Below, in pieces: positions 30,483 to 37,953 of a stretch of 64,000 bases of DNA. How positions within the stretch are numbered: the first letter of the stretch is position 1; every line of letters starts with the position of its first letter. Origin of the DNA: an uncultured Planctomycetaceae bacterium (lineage in GTDB: Bacteria; Planctomycetota; Planctomycetia; Planctomycetales; Planctomycetaceae); NCBI GenBank assembly GCA_943787265.1, contig CALSLT010000039.1:62001-126000 (forward strand), given 5' to 3'. The position numbers and the translations under genes were made by a program. The notes beneath the pieces were generated by a model. It made no database searches. It worked only from the letters and a program-made list of their open reading frames with translations, and was not told where the DNA came from.

Positions 30483-30562
30483 GAGATTGCCGGGCGAGGA
30501 TGACACGACGAGAGAACACTAATCTTCGCTAATTCACCCTTATTGCCAATCAGCGATTATTA

Positions 30563-31501
30563 GTGGGGATCAGTGTTCCTGAGTCTTCAATTGAGCCCCG
30601 AAGAAGCGAAGCGAGCACGCCATTGACCACAGAATCCGACAATACCTGGTTGGCGGTCGACGTCGGAAATAGCCGAATCAAGGTTGGACTGTTTAACACG
30701 TCCGATTTTTCTCGAGCAACTCTTGAACCGAACGAATCGGACTCCGGGTGCGAGGACATCGACGGGCTGCCTCGCTGCGTTGAGTTTCGTTCGGTGCCGC
30801 TCAAGACGCCTGTTCCATGGAACGACTTGGGCGATGAACACGCCAAGGGAGCGCAACCGAACGGGATCATCGTTGGGTCCAACCAGCGCGGCGTTGATCA
30901 GGTGGTCAGTGACTGGCCGGACTGGCTTCAGAAGCCTGCTGTGATTCGGAATTCGGAATCATTTCCAATCGGCGTCGACGTTGACGAACCTCGGCGAGTC
31001 GGACTGGACCGACTGCTGAACGCAGTCGCGGCCGACAGTGTTCGCAGTCCTGCCGAAGAGGCAATTATCGTTGATTGCGGAACCGCGACGACCATCGATC
31101 TGGTGTCTTCATCCGGGAGTTTTTGCGGTGGAGCGATTCTCCCCGGTTTCACACTCTGTGCCCGGGCACTGAATCAGTACACGGAAGTCTTGCCTCTGAT
31201 TTCGATGAACGAGTTGTTCGATCTGCCGCCGAGCGAAGACTGTCACCCCGCCCTCGGAACCAACACTCAAGCAGCCATCATGAGCGGCGTTTTCTGGGGA
31301 CAGATCGGGGCGGTCCGAGAATTGATCAACCGTCTTACTCACCATCAAGAATCAAGCGGCAATAAAGAGTTGGCTCCGAAAATCCTGCTGACTGGAGGCG
31401 GAGCTCGACTGCTGGTTCCTTACTTTGCAAACGCGGTACACTGCCCGTATCTGCCGCTCCAAGGACTGGTTCTGGCAGCGGCAAATGCCCCTCGTCCATA
31501 A
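30563..31501 (+). CDS. coaX: Type III pantothenate kinase
   Basis: This enzyme phosphorylates pantothenate, the first step of coenzyme A synthesis. Type III hallmarks are visible: the N-terminal P-loop-like block LAVDVGNSRIKVGLF (around residue 31), the DxGTAxT block IIVDCGTATTIDLV (around 168) and LTGGGARLL near the C-terminus. GAILPGFTLCARAL and LGTNTQAAIMSGVFWG are also typical. The GTG start at 30563 gives 312 residues with a 28-residue extension before the usual start; an internal TTG at 30623 is an alternative. No strong ribosome binding site helps decide. The thiE fusion gene follows 37 bp later. Confidence 0.9.
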   Translation: MGISVPESSIEPRRSEASTPLTTESDNTWLAVDVGNSRIKVGLFNTSDFSRATLEPNESDSGCEDIDGLPRCVEFRSVPLKTPVPWNDLGDEHAKGAQPNGIIVGSNQRGVDQVVSDWPDWLQKPAVIRNSESFPIGVDVDEPRRVGLDRLLNAVAADSVRSPAEEAIIVDCGTATTIDLVSSSGSFCGGAILPGFTLCARALNQYTEVLPLISMNELFDLPPSEDCHPALGTNTQAAIMSGVFWGQIGAVRELINRLTHHQESSGNKELAPKILLTGGGARLLVPYFANAVHCPYLPLQGLVLAAANAPRP

Positions 31502-31538
31502 ACGTTCAACACTCAAATCGAAGCAGCCAGGAAACACA

Positions 31539-33203
31539 ATGCAGGGCAGGAGTCTGACTGAAGGTAGCCGTCGAGCCGTCGAAGTTGCACGACAGCAAGC
31601 CACAACGTGGGGACACGCAAAAGTGCTGCCCGCTCACCTGCTGTGGGCACTGCTTGAAGAAGAGTCAAACGCATTCGAGTTGCTCGAACTTGCCGGCGTC
31701 ACTCAGTTGCTTATCGAACAACGCGACATCTGGAATGGCGATGCTCCCCGAAAAACAGCTTCCGACTCCGGACCGACCGAGACAGAAGACGAGTCAGACG
31801 ATGACCCGATCGCCGCTTTGACTCGCGATGTGGCTGCAGTATTCGAACAAGCAACTGCTGGCGACGCTCAAAGCGAGGGCGAGGCTCTACCAGAAAACGA
31901 ATCGCTGGACGAAGTGCATCAACATGCCCGGCAGGCCGCTCGCAAAGAAGGTCGCGACGTTGAGACTTCAAGTCTGCATCTTCTGGCAGCGATCGTCGCC
32001 ACTGACGAGGACATCTCGGCGTTCCTGTTTGAGTTTGGCGTCTCGGCTGAGTCGTTCAAACCTGGTCCCAACCAACCGGAATTACTTGCCGAGCCAATGC
32101 CGGTTTCGTTCGAAATCAATCTGCAGGCTGAGACTTCCAGCGAACGAGCAACCGTACTGCGAATTCTCGACGCTTCAGCCAACCGGGCAAGAGAAGGTCT
32201 GCGAGTTGTTGAAGACTATGTTCGCTTCGCACTGGACGACGGTCATCTATCCGAACTTTTAAAGTCGGCGCGTCATCAATTGCGTTCGGCATTACAGGAT
32301 ATCGACGGCGAATCCCTGGTCGGATCGCGAAACACTCGCGCGGACGTCGGCACTCAAATTACAACCTCGGCCGAGTTGGTTCGTTCCGATTCACTGTCAG
32401 TGGCGAAGGCAAGCCTCAAACGCGTCCAGGAAGCAACTCGCACGCTTGAGGAGTATTCGAAAGTGCTGGCGACTTCGAATCCAGTGACGAGTCAGCCAAA
32501 CGCTTCGCAACAGCTCGAACAACTTCGCTACAAGCTGTACACAATTGAGAAGGCCGTGCTGACGACCATTGGGTCGCGAAAGACGTATGAAAATCGGAAA
32601 GTCTATCTGCTGCTCAGCTCTGATCAGTGTGACGGCGACGTCGAGCATGTTCTGAACGAAGCCATCGCGGGCGGAATCCGGATCGTGCAGATTCGGGAAA
32701 AATCGATGCCCGACCAGAAACTGCTTCAGTACGCTCGACGCGTTCGAAGCATCACTCGGGACGCCGGCGTGATGTTGATTATGAATGATCGGCCCGACCT
32801 CGCTGTGTTGTGCGAGGCCGACGGAATTCACGTTGGGCAGGAAGAGTTGCGAGTTCACGACGTCCGCAGAATCGTTGGCCCTGATTGTCTGATTGGTGTG
32901 TCTACGCATTCGATTGAACAGGCACGCGATGCTGTGCTGGACGGAGCGAGTTACATCGGCGTCGGTCCTGTCTTCAAATCCGGAACGAAGAAGTTTGATG
33001 AATTCGCAGGACTCGACTTCGTGCGAGAAGTCGCTGCGGAAATTCAGCTCCCCTGGTTTCCGATCGGCGGAATCGATCTCTCGAACCTCGACGCAGTTAC
33101 CGAAGCCGGCGGATCGCGGGTCGCAGTCAGCGGTGCCGTTTGTCGGTCGCAGAATCCTCGTCACGCGGCCGAGCAACTGGTCGCGCGACTTTCGAACGAC
33201 TAG
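31539..33203 (+). CDS. thiE: Thiamine-phosphate synthase with N-terminal Clp_N and ThiD2 domains
   Basis: A 554-residue fusion; ATG 31539 with AGGAAA upstream (the frame stays open further up, inside coaX). Residues 1-170 form a Clp repeat domain in two halves (LTEGSRRAVEVARQQATTWGHAKVLPAHLLWALL and VHQHARQAARKEGRDVETSSLHLLAAIV) around an acidic linker. Residues about 205-340 match the ThiD2 domain (RILDASANRAREGLRVVEDYVRFALDD). Residues 360-554 are ThiE: GIRIVQIREKSMPDQKLLQYAR, LIMNDRPDLAVLCEADGIHVGQEEL, GVSTHSIEQA, YIGVGPVFKSGTK and PIGGI. ThiE joins the pyrimidine and thiazole moieties of thiamine. The Clp_N fusion is unusual. Confidence 0.9.
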   Translation: MQGRSLTEGSRRAVEVARQQATTWGHAKVLPAHLLWALLEEESNAFELLELAGVTQLLIEQRDIWNGDAPRKTASDSGPTETEDESDDDPIAALTRDVAAVFEQATAGDAQSEGEALPENESLDEVHQHARQAARKEGRDVETSSLHLLAAIVATDEDISAFLFEFGVSAESFKPGPNQPELLAEPMPVSFEINLQAETSSERATVLRILDASANRAREGLRVVEDYVRFALDDGHLSELLKSARHQLRSALQDIDGESLVGSRNTRADVGTQITTSAELVRSDSLSVAKASLKRVQEATRTLEEYSKVLATSNPVTSQPNASQQLEQLRYKLYTIEKAVLTTIGSRKTYENRKVYLLLSSDQCDGDVEHVLNEAIAGGIRIVQIREKSMPDQKLLQYARRVRSITRDAGVMLIMNDRPDLAVLCEADGIHVGQEELRVHDVRRIVGPDCLIGVSTHSIEQARDAVLDGASYIGVGPVFKSGTKKFDEFAGLDFVREVAAEIQLPWFPIGGIDLSNLDAVTEAGGSRVAVSGAVCRSQNPRHAAEQLVARLSND

Positions 33204-33257
33204 CATCTCGGCGGCCGCGGTCACAAAGTTGATCAATCACGGACGGACGCTTCGGAT

Positions 33258-34067
33258 ATGGAAATCCTACACGCAATCATTCTTGGCATCGTGCAGGGGA
33301 TCGGAGAATTTTTGCCGATCAGCTCGTCGGGGCATCTTGTGATTGTCGGAGCAATACTCGACCAGTCTGCAGGCACGGAAAGCGACGACGCGATCAAACT
33401 GCTGATGAACGTCGTGCTGCATGCCGGCACGTTGTTTTCGATTTTAATCGTCTATCGAAACGAGCTTCTGAAACTTCGCCTGCAACCCAAAGTCTGTCTG
33501 TTAATTGTGCTGGCTTCTGTCCCGGCCGGCCTGCTTGGAGTGTTGGCGAAGGACCTGTTTGCGGAAGTGTTTGCAACTCCTTTGGTCGCGGGCGTTGCCC
33601 TTTTCGTGACAGCAGCTCTGTTGGTTGGCGGGCAGAAGCTCGAACGAAACGAACTTGACTACGATCAACTTTCGTTTGGCAAAGCGTTGACGATCGGCTG
33701 TTTTCAGGCTGCAGCTCTGATACCCGGAATTTCCCGTTCAGGAAGTACGATCTCGGGTGGACTGGCTCTGGGCCTGAAACGAGAAGCTGCGGCAGCATTT
33801 TCATTCCTGATGGCCGTTCCGGTCATCGGTGGCGCGGCGCTGCTTGAAGCAAAGGATGTCATTTCTGGCGACCTGGTCATCAGTGATCCCGTGCCGCTGG
33901 TTGTCGGCGGAATTACAGCCTTTGTTGTGGGCCTACTGACGCTTCGATGGCTGGTTGCTCTCATTGCCAAAGGCCGACTGTACTGGTTCTCGTATTACTG
34001 CGTCGCAGCCGGCACGGCGACAATCTGCTGGCAACTGATCAAGTCAGTCACTTCGATCCCTCAATAA
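33258..34067 (+). CDS. uppP: Undecaprenyl-diphosphatase (BacA/UppP)
   Basis: A 269-residue integral membrane protein that recycles the undecaprenyl lipid carrier for cell-wall and surface-glycan synthesis. Signature motifs are intact: GIVQGIGEFLPISSSGHLVI near the N-terminus and the PGISRSGSTISGGLALGL motif in the middle, with seven to eight hydrophobic helices. Its presence agrees with planctomycetes retaining peptidoglycan-related lipid metabolism. ATG start 54 bp after the thiE fusion, same strand. Confidence 0.95.
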   Translation: MEILHAIILGIVQGIGEFLPISSSGHLVIVGAILDQSAGTESDDAIKLLMNVVLHAGTLFSILIVYRNELLKLRLQPKVCLLIVLASVPAGLLGVLAKDLFAEVFATPLVAGVALFVTAALLVGGQKLERNELDYDQLSFGKALTIGCFQAAALIPGISRSGSTISGGLALGLKREAAAAFSFLMAVPVIGGAALLEAKDVISGDLVISDPVPLVVGGITAFVVGLLTLRWLVALIAKGRLYWFSYYCVAAGTATICWQLIKSVTSIPQ

Positions 34068-34102
34068 AACGTGACTTTCGTTTTACTGGAGCATGGTCTT
34101 TC

Positions 34103-34402
34103 GTGATCAATCTCGTGCAGACCGACGAGGGTATTGTGCTTCCCGTCAAAGCGCACGCTGGTGCCAGAAAAAATGGAATCACTGGCGAGCATGCCGGAGC
34201 TTTGAAAGTTTCCGTCACGCAAGCACCGGAGAAGGGAAAGGCAAACAAAGCGCTGGCCAAAGTGATCGCTTCGGACCTGGGGCTTAGAAACTCTCAAGTT
34301 GATCTCGTCAGCGGCGCAACGTCGACTAACAAGTCGTTTATCATTACCGGTCTCGAATTCACGGACTTGAACAGTCGATTACAAGCTCGGCTGAACTCAT
34401 AA
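34103..34402 (+). CDS. DUF167/YggU family protein
   Basis: A 99-residue protein starting at GTG 34103 (the frame remains open into uppP, but homology begins near this start, and TGGAG lies about 12 bases upstream). Family blocks are LPVKAHAGARKNGITGEHAGALKVSVTQAPEKGKANKALAKVIASDLGLRNSQVDLVSGATSTNKSFIITG. Small conserved proteins of this family are found across bacteria and archaea; function is not established. It follows uppP by 35 bp. Confidence 0.85.
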   Translation: MINLVQTDEGIVLPVKAHAGARKNGITGEHAGALKVSVTQAPEKGKANKALAKVIASDLGLRNSQVDLVSGATSTNKSFIITGLEFTDLNSRLQARLNS

Positions 34403-34777
34403 CGCCCTGTTAATGAACACTCACTATCGACAACGTGGAGCTGAATATTTCAGGAGAGGACTGCTTTCAGAGTTCCGGCGTTTCGGCCATTCACCGGTCG
34501 TTGACAGGGCCAAATGGGAGAAATACGATGGCCCGCCTTATCTGAATTTTCTTTCCGTTCAGGAGAGACTGGTTCCGAAAACTGACCAATCTTTGGAACT
34601 TGCGAATTCCCAACTCACAGCAAAGTCATCGCCGGTTGGCCAAAGCCGGGGGTGGTTGGTATCCCTCACCAGTGATAGCTGTGTTGTTGATCAGAATTCT
34701 GCCCACAGTATGCTTTTCAAGAATGAATGAGTAACGCACAACGTTCGTGACACCTGCTACTGGAGTTTGCACGGTCC
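34403..34777. other. Intergenic leader of the Exb-type operon
   Basis: 375 bp before the first gene of the envelope operon. It includes a 105-codon open frame (34413-34730) with no recognisable family and no clear ribosome binding site, which I consider probably non-coding. The promoter of the seven-gene operon should be here, but no clear promoter consensus can be assigned. Confidence 0.45.
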
Positions 34778-35683
34778 ATGTCTCAAGCGCCGCCGACAGT
34801 TGATGCCCCTGCACAGCCGGTGATGGGGACTACTCAGTACGACAAAGCGTCGGCTGGGATGATCGCTGCTGTCGCAGGCTTGCTCGGACTGACCGCACTT
34901 TTGGTTGCAGTCTGGTTCACAAATCGAATACCGGCACCTCCAGAGCCAGTGCCATTTGAAATTGTTGAGATGCCTGGCGGCTACGAAGACGGCAACCCGG
35001 ACGAAACAATGGAACTTGAGTCTCCTGAAGAGGAGGTTCCTGACCCGGCGATCGCCGAAACCGTAGAAGAGCAGACTCAAATTCAAGAGATGCTGGAAAC
35101 GATCGTCGAACTCTCCGACTCAGCCAGCCAGGAAGTTGAGACGCTTAAGTCAGACCAGTCTGCGAACTCAGGTCAGGTCGGCAGCGCATCCGGAACTGGC
35201 GGTCGACCGCTGGGAATGGGCGGAGGTGGTAAAGGTGGAATCGGCCGCGAGCAACGCTGGCGGATCAAATTTGACGACGGCGACCTTGAGACCTACGCCA
35301 AGCAACTCGACTTTTTCAAGATCGAGCTGGGCGCGTTATTCAAGGATGGTCGGCTGGTGTTTATCAAAGATATGTCGAAACCACGACCTGCCCAACGAGT
35401 CGTCCAGACCGGTAAAGGCGAAGATCGCCTCTACATGACCTGGCGAGGTGGTTCACGGAAGAAAGCTGATGCTTCGCTCTTTAAGAAGGCCGGCGTTGCC
35501 AACCCCGAAACTGCGATGCTGATGCACTTTTACGCTCCAGAAACCGAGCAATTACTTGCTCGCACCGAAGTCGCTTATCGAAACCGCAAGTCGACAGAAA
35601 TTCGAAGTACGTATTTCTCAGTTAGAAAAGACGGCCCCGGATACAAATTTGTCGTCACCAGTCAGTCGTACCTTTCCCGCTGA
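34778..35683 (+). CDS. One-TM protein opening the Exb-type operon (possible TonB/TolA analogue)
   Basis: A 301-residue protein that I cannot assign to a named family. The cytoplasmic N-terminus is followed by one transmembrane helix (MIAAVAGLLGLTALLVAVWF, residues 28-47). A Pro/Glu-rich acidic linker (EMPGGYEDGNP... EEVPDPAIAETVEEQ), a Gly-rich hinge (GMGGGGKGGIG) and a C-terminal domain of about 150 residues (WRIKFDDGDLETYAKQLDFFKIELGALF ... RSTYFSVRKDGPGYKFVVTSQSY) come next. A single N-terminal helix, a proline-rich linker and a terminal domain is the layout of TonB/TolA, and the next gene encodes the proton channel, so a force-transmitting role is a reasonable inference. Confidence 0.75.
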   Translation: MSQAPPTVDAPAQPVMGTTQYDKASAGMIAAVAGLLGLTALLVAVWFTNRIPAPPEPVPFEIVEMPGGYEDGNPDETMELESPEEEVPDPAIAETVEEQTQIQEMLETIVELSDSASQEVETLKSDQSANSGQVGSASGTGGRPLGMGGGGKGGIGREQRWRIKFDDGDLETYAKQLDFFKIELGALFKDGRLVFIKDMSKPRPAQRVVQTGKGEDRLYMTWRGGSRKKADASLFKKAGVANPETAMLMHFYAPETEQLLARTEVAYRNRKSTEIRSTYFSVRKDGPGYKFVVTSQSYLSR

Positions 35684-35756
35684 TCGAAGCCAGGCCTTCC
35701 TTCGCCTGAAAATTTGCATCAGCCGTATTCAGTTACAGCAGTATTGATGGACCGAA

Positions 35757-36419
35757 ATGGAACTAACTCAAATTCTTGGTTGGATCGGCAACGGAATTTA
35801 CGCCTCTATGGCGGGCGTTGCTCTTTATGGTGTATTTACCGTTATTCTGCTTGCTCGACGAATCAGCCAGAAGCGATTCAAAGGCCCCGCCGCCGCTGAA
35901 GAATTCCTGGACGGAATTCGCGACAGCATGAATAGCCAGAATTTCGAGGAAGCTGCAGACCTCTGTGACTCCCCGAATTACTGGGCGAAGGCGATCCCTC
36001 AGTTGATCATGGTTGGATTGGCTAATCGCCAGCGACCGGTCACCAAGATTCGCAAGACGATGGGCGAACACTTCGACCGCGAAATTCAGGCCGACCTTGA
36101 CTACCGCATGTCGTGGATCAACACCGTCGTAAAAACGGCTCCGATGCTCGGGCTACTCGGAACAGTGACAGGCATGATCCAAGCCTTTGGAAAAATCGCC
36201 GGAGCCGCAAAAGGCGGAACCGACCCGAGCGCTCTGGCTGGCGACATCAGTTTCGCACTCTTTACCACAGCAATGGGACTGATCATCGCGATTCCGTTGG
36301 TCATGGGCGGCGCATGGATCAACGTGCGAATCGGCAAACTTCAGGACGAAGTGCAGCAGTACCTCGGTGTTTTCCTGGAAGACCTTGAAGCTGCTGTTGC
36401 CAAAACCGGGAGACGCTGA
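35757..36419 (+). CDS. MotA/TolQ/ExbB proton-channel protein
   Basis: A 220-residue inner-membrane protein. An N-terminal helix (IGNGIYASMAGVALYGVFTVILLA), a cytoplasmic segment with DREIQADLDYRMSWINTVVKTAPMLGLLGTVTGMIQAF, and a third helix (ALFTTAMGLIIAIPLVMGGAW) are the standard ExbB/TolQ topology; LLGTVTGMI is the family signature. Together with the ExbD-type subunits it should form a proton-driven motor complex in the inner membrane. It starts 73 bp after the one-TM protein gene and ends 2 bp before the next gene. Confidence 0.9.
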   Translation: MELTQILGWIGNGIYASMAGVALYGVFTVILLARRISQKRFKGPAAAEEFLDGIRDSMNSQNFEEAADLCDSPNYWAKAIPQLIMVGLANRQRPVTKIRKTMGEHFDREIQADLDYRMSWINTVVKTAPMLGLLGTVTGMIQAFGKIAGAAKGGTDPSALAGDISFALFTTAMGLIIAIPLVMGGAWINVRIGKLQDEVQQYLGVFLEDLEAAVAKTGRR

Positions 36420-36421
36420 GC

Positions 36422-36874
36422 ATGGCGAAAGGTTCGCTGGGCGGTGACGCCGGTATCAAGAAAAAGAAGAACGAAGACGCCGACCTCGACATCACTCCGA
36501 TGATCGACGTCGTGTTTCTTCTGCTGATCTTTTTCATGGTCACCTCAACGATGGACGACCAGAAGGCGGCAAACGTCCCGCCAGCCGAGCACGGTGTCGG
36601 CGTGGACGCAAACAAGGCCACAATCGTCTCAGTCGTCGCCGACGAGGCCGGTGGAACTGGTCGCGTCATTCTGGGAGACGATCCAAGTGGTGAAGAAATT
36701 GTGAACCTCGAACTCGTGCGCCGCTTTGTGCAGGCTGGGTTCAACGAGGGGAAAGAGCTCGTCATCATTAAGGCCGAACGCGACGTGAAAGAAGGACGAG
36801 TCCAGGAAGTCCTGAAAGTCCTGGCGGAAATCGACGGTTTGAAATTCGCCATTGGCGTCCAAAATCCACAGTAG
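36422..36874 (+). CDS. ExbD/TolR-type protein (first)
   Basis: A 150-residue protein with a single N-terminal helix preceded by the ExbD signature DLDITPMIDVVFLLLIFFMV, in which the Asp is the proton-carrying residue. A periplasmic domain (VILGDDPSGEEIVNLELVRRFVQAG ... LKFAIGVQNPQ) follows. Start ATG 2 bp after the ExbB stop, so translation is coupled. The lysine-rich N-terminus (IKKKKNEDAD) is cytoplasmic. A second ExbD-type gene follows 12 bp later. Confidence 0.9.
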   Translation: MAKGSLGGDAGIKKKKNEDADLDITPMIDVVFLLLIFFMVTSTMDDQKAANVPPAEHGVGVDANKATIVSVVADEAGGTGRVILGDDPSGEEIVNLELVRRFVQAGFNEGKELVIIKAERDVKEGRVQEVLKVLAEIDGLKFAIGVQNPQ

Positions 36875-36886
36875 GGAACGATTCGG

Positions 36887-37819
36887 ATGCCAATTAAGTT
36901 TCGATGCCCAAAGTGCCGTCAGGCATACAGCATTGCCAGCAAGAAAGCTGGAACGTCGCTGCGCTGCCAGAAGTGCGACGCCAAAATGCGCATCCCGGCA
37001 GTCGAGCCAAAAGCGGACAAAAAATCGTCGACAGCACCAGAGGAAGACGAGACGTCAGCCCCCCCCGAGAGCGAGCAGGCGGGTGTTGCTTCGGCAATGC
37101 GAGGCTTACTCGACGATGACGACGAAGTTGGCGAAGACGACTTTGTTGACCTCTCAGCCGACGAAATGCCAGACGGCTCACCGGTCGTCGAAAGAAAGGC
37201 CATTGAAGAACCTCCGGCTGCAAGTAAGGAAGAAGCAAGCTCGAAAGGCAATCCCAGCGCGGCAGACGAAGAAGAGGATGACCTTGCTGCCGTCCTTGCG
37301 TTCGAACAATCTCTCGAAGAAGACGAGCCAGCACCATCTGCAACAGCCCACCTGCCGGATGAATTGTTCGCAGAAGATGACGACGAAGATGAAGATGACA
37401 GTTGGGGCGGTGGGCGTGCCGGCGACGACGAAGAGATGGACCTGACGCCGATGGTGGATGTCACGTTTCTCCTTCTGGTTTTCTTCATGATCACCGCATC
37501 ATTCAGCATCCAGAAAACCCTGGAAGTTCCACCTCCGAATCCCGATGAAAGCGGAGCATCCCAGTCTCAGACGATCAAAGATATGGAAGAGAACTCGATC
37601 CTCGTCCATATCGATTCTCGAGACGTGATCTCCGTTGACGACGAACCACTTAGCGACCCGACTCGCTTAGCAGATATTATGAGATCAAAACGGATGACCG
37701 AAGTTTTGATTACGGCTCACGAAAATTCGCTGCACGACACTCTGACCAAGGTGATTGACGCTTCGAACGAGATTGGCATGCAGAAGATTCGAGTCGGAAT
37801 CGTCAAAGGAAACGACTGA
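36887..37819 (+). CDS. ExbD/TolR-type protein with N-terminal zinc ribbon
   Basis: A 310-residue fusion. Residues 1-40 are a zinc-ribbon domain of the zinc_ribbon/MJ0042 type (FRCPKCRQAYSIASKKAGTSLRCQKC). A very acidic low-complexity linker (Asp/Glu/Ser, about residues 45-185) follows, then the ExbD part: EMDLTPMVDVTFLLLVFFMITASF with the conserved Asp, and a periplasmic domain ending MQKIRVGIVKGND. The cytoplasmic extension is unusual for ExbD and could recruit a partner. It forms a hetero-pair with the preceding ExbD. Frame and start (ATG, GGAACG upstream) are clear. Confidence 0.88.
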   Translation: MPIKFRCPKCRQAYSIASKKAGTSLRCQKCDAKMRIPAVEPKADKKSSTAPEEDETSAPPESEQAGVASAMRGLLDDDDEVGEDDFVDLSADEMPDGSPVVERKAIEEPPAASKEEASSKGNPSAADEEEDDLAAVLAFEQSLEEDEPAPSATAHLPDELFAEDDDEDEDDSWGGGRAGDDEEMDLTPMVDVTFLLLVFFMITASFSIQKTLEVPPPNPDESGASQSQTIKDMEENSILVHIDSRDVISVDDEPLSDPTRLADIMRSKRMTEVLITAHENSLHDTLTKVIDASNEIGMQKIRVGIVKGND

Positions 37820-37953
37820 GCCACCACTGCTCATTTTGCTTCACCGACGGCGCATCCGAATAACAAACGAAGACTAAACTGACCAAGACTTAATAAGCCT
37901 CGCATCGAGCGGCAGCCTGACACGCAAACGGCTAATTTGAGGAATACTGGAAG

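Noticed and set aside
31400..31538. TPP riboswitch upstream of the thiE fusion
   Set aside because: The gene starts 37 bp after coaX; there is no room for, and no sign of, a thi-box.
32397..33236. Minus-strand ORF of 279 codons
   Set aside because: Antisense to ThiE, which has every expected motif.
34413..34730. 105-codon ORF between DUF167 and the Exb-type operon
   Set aside because: No family resemblance, no good ribosome binding site; kept only as leader region.
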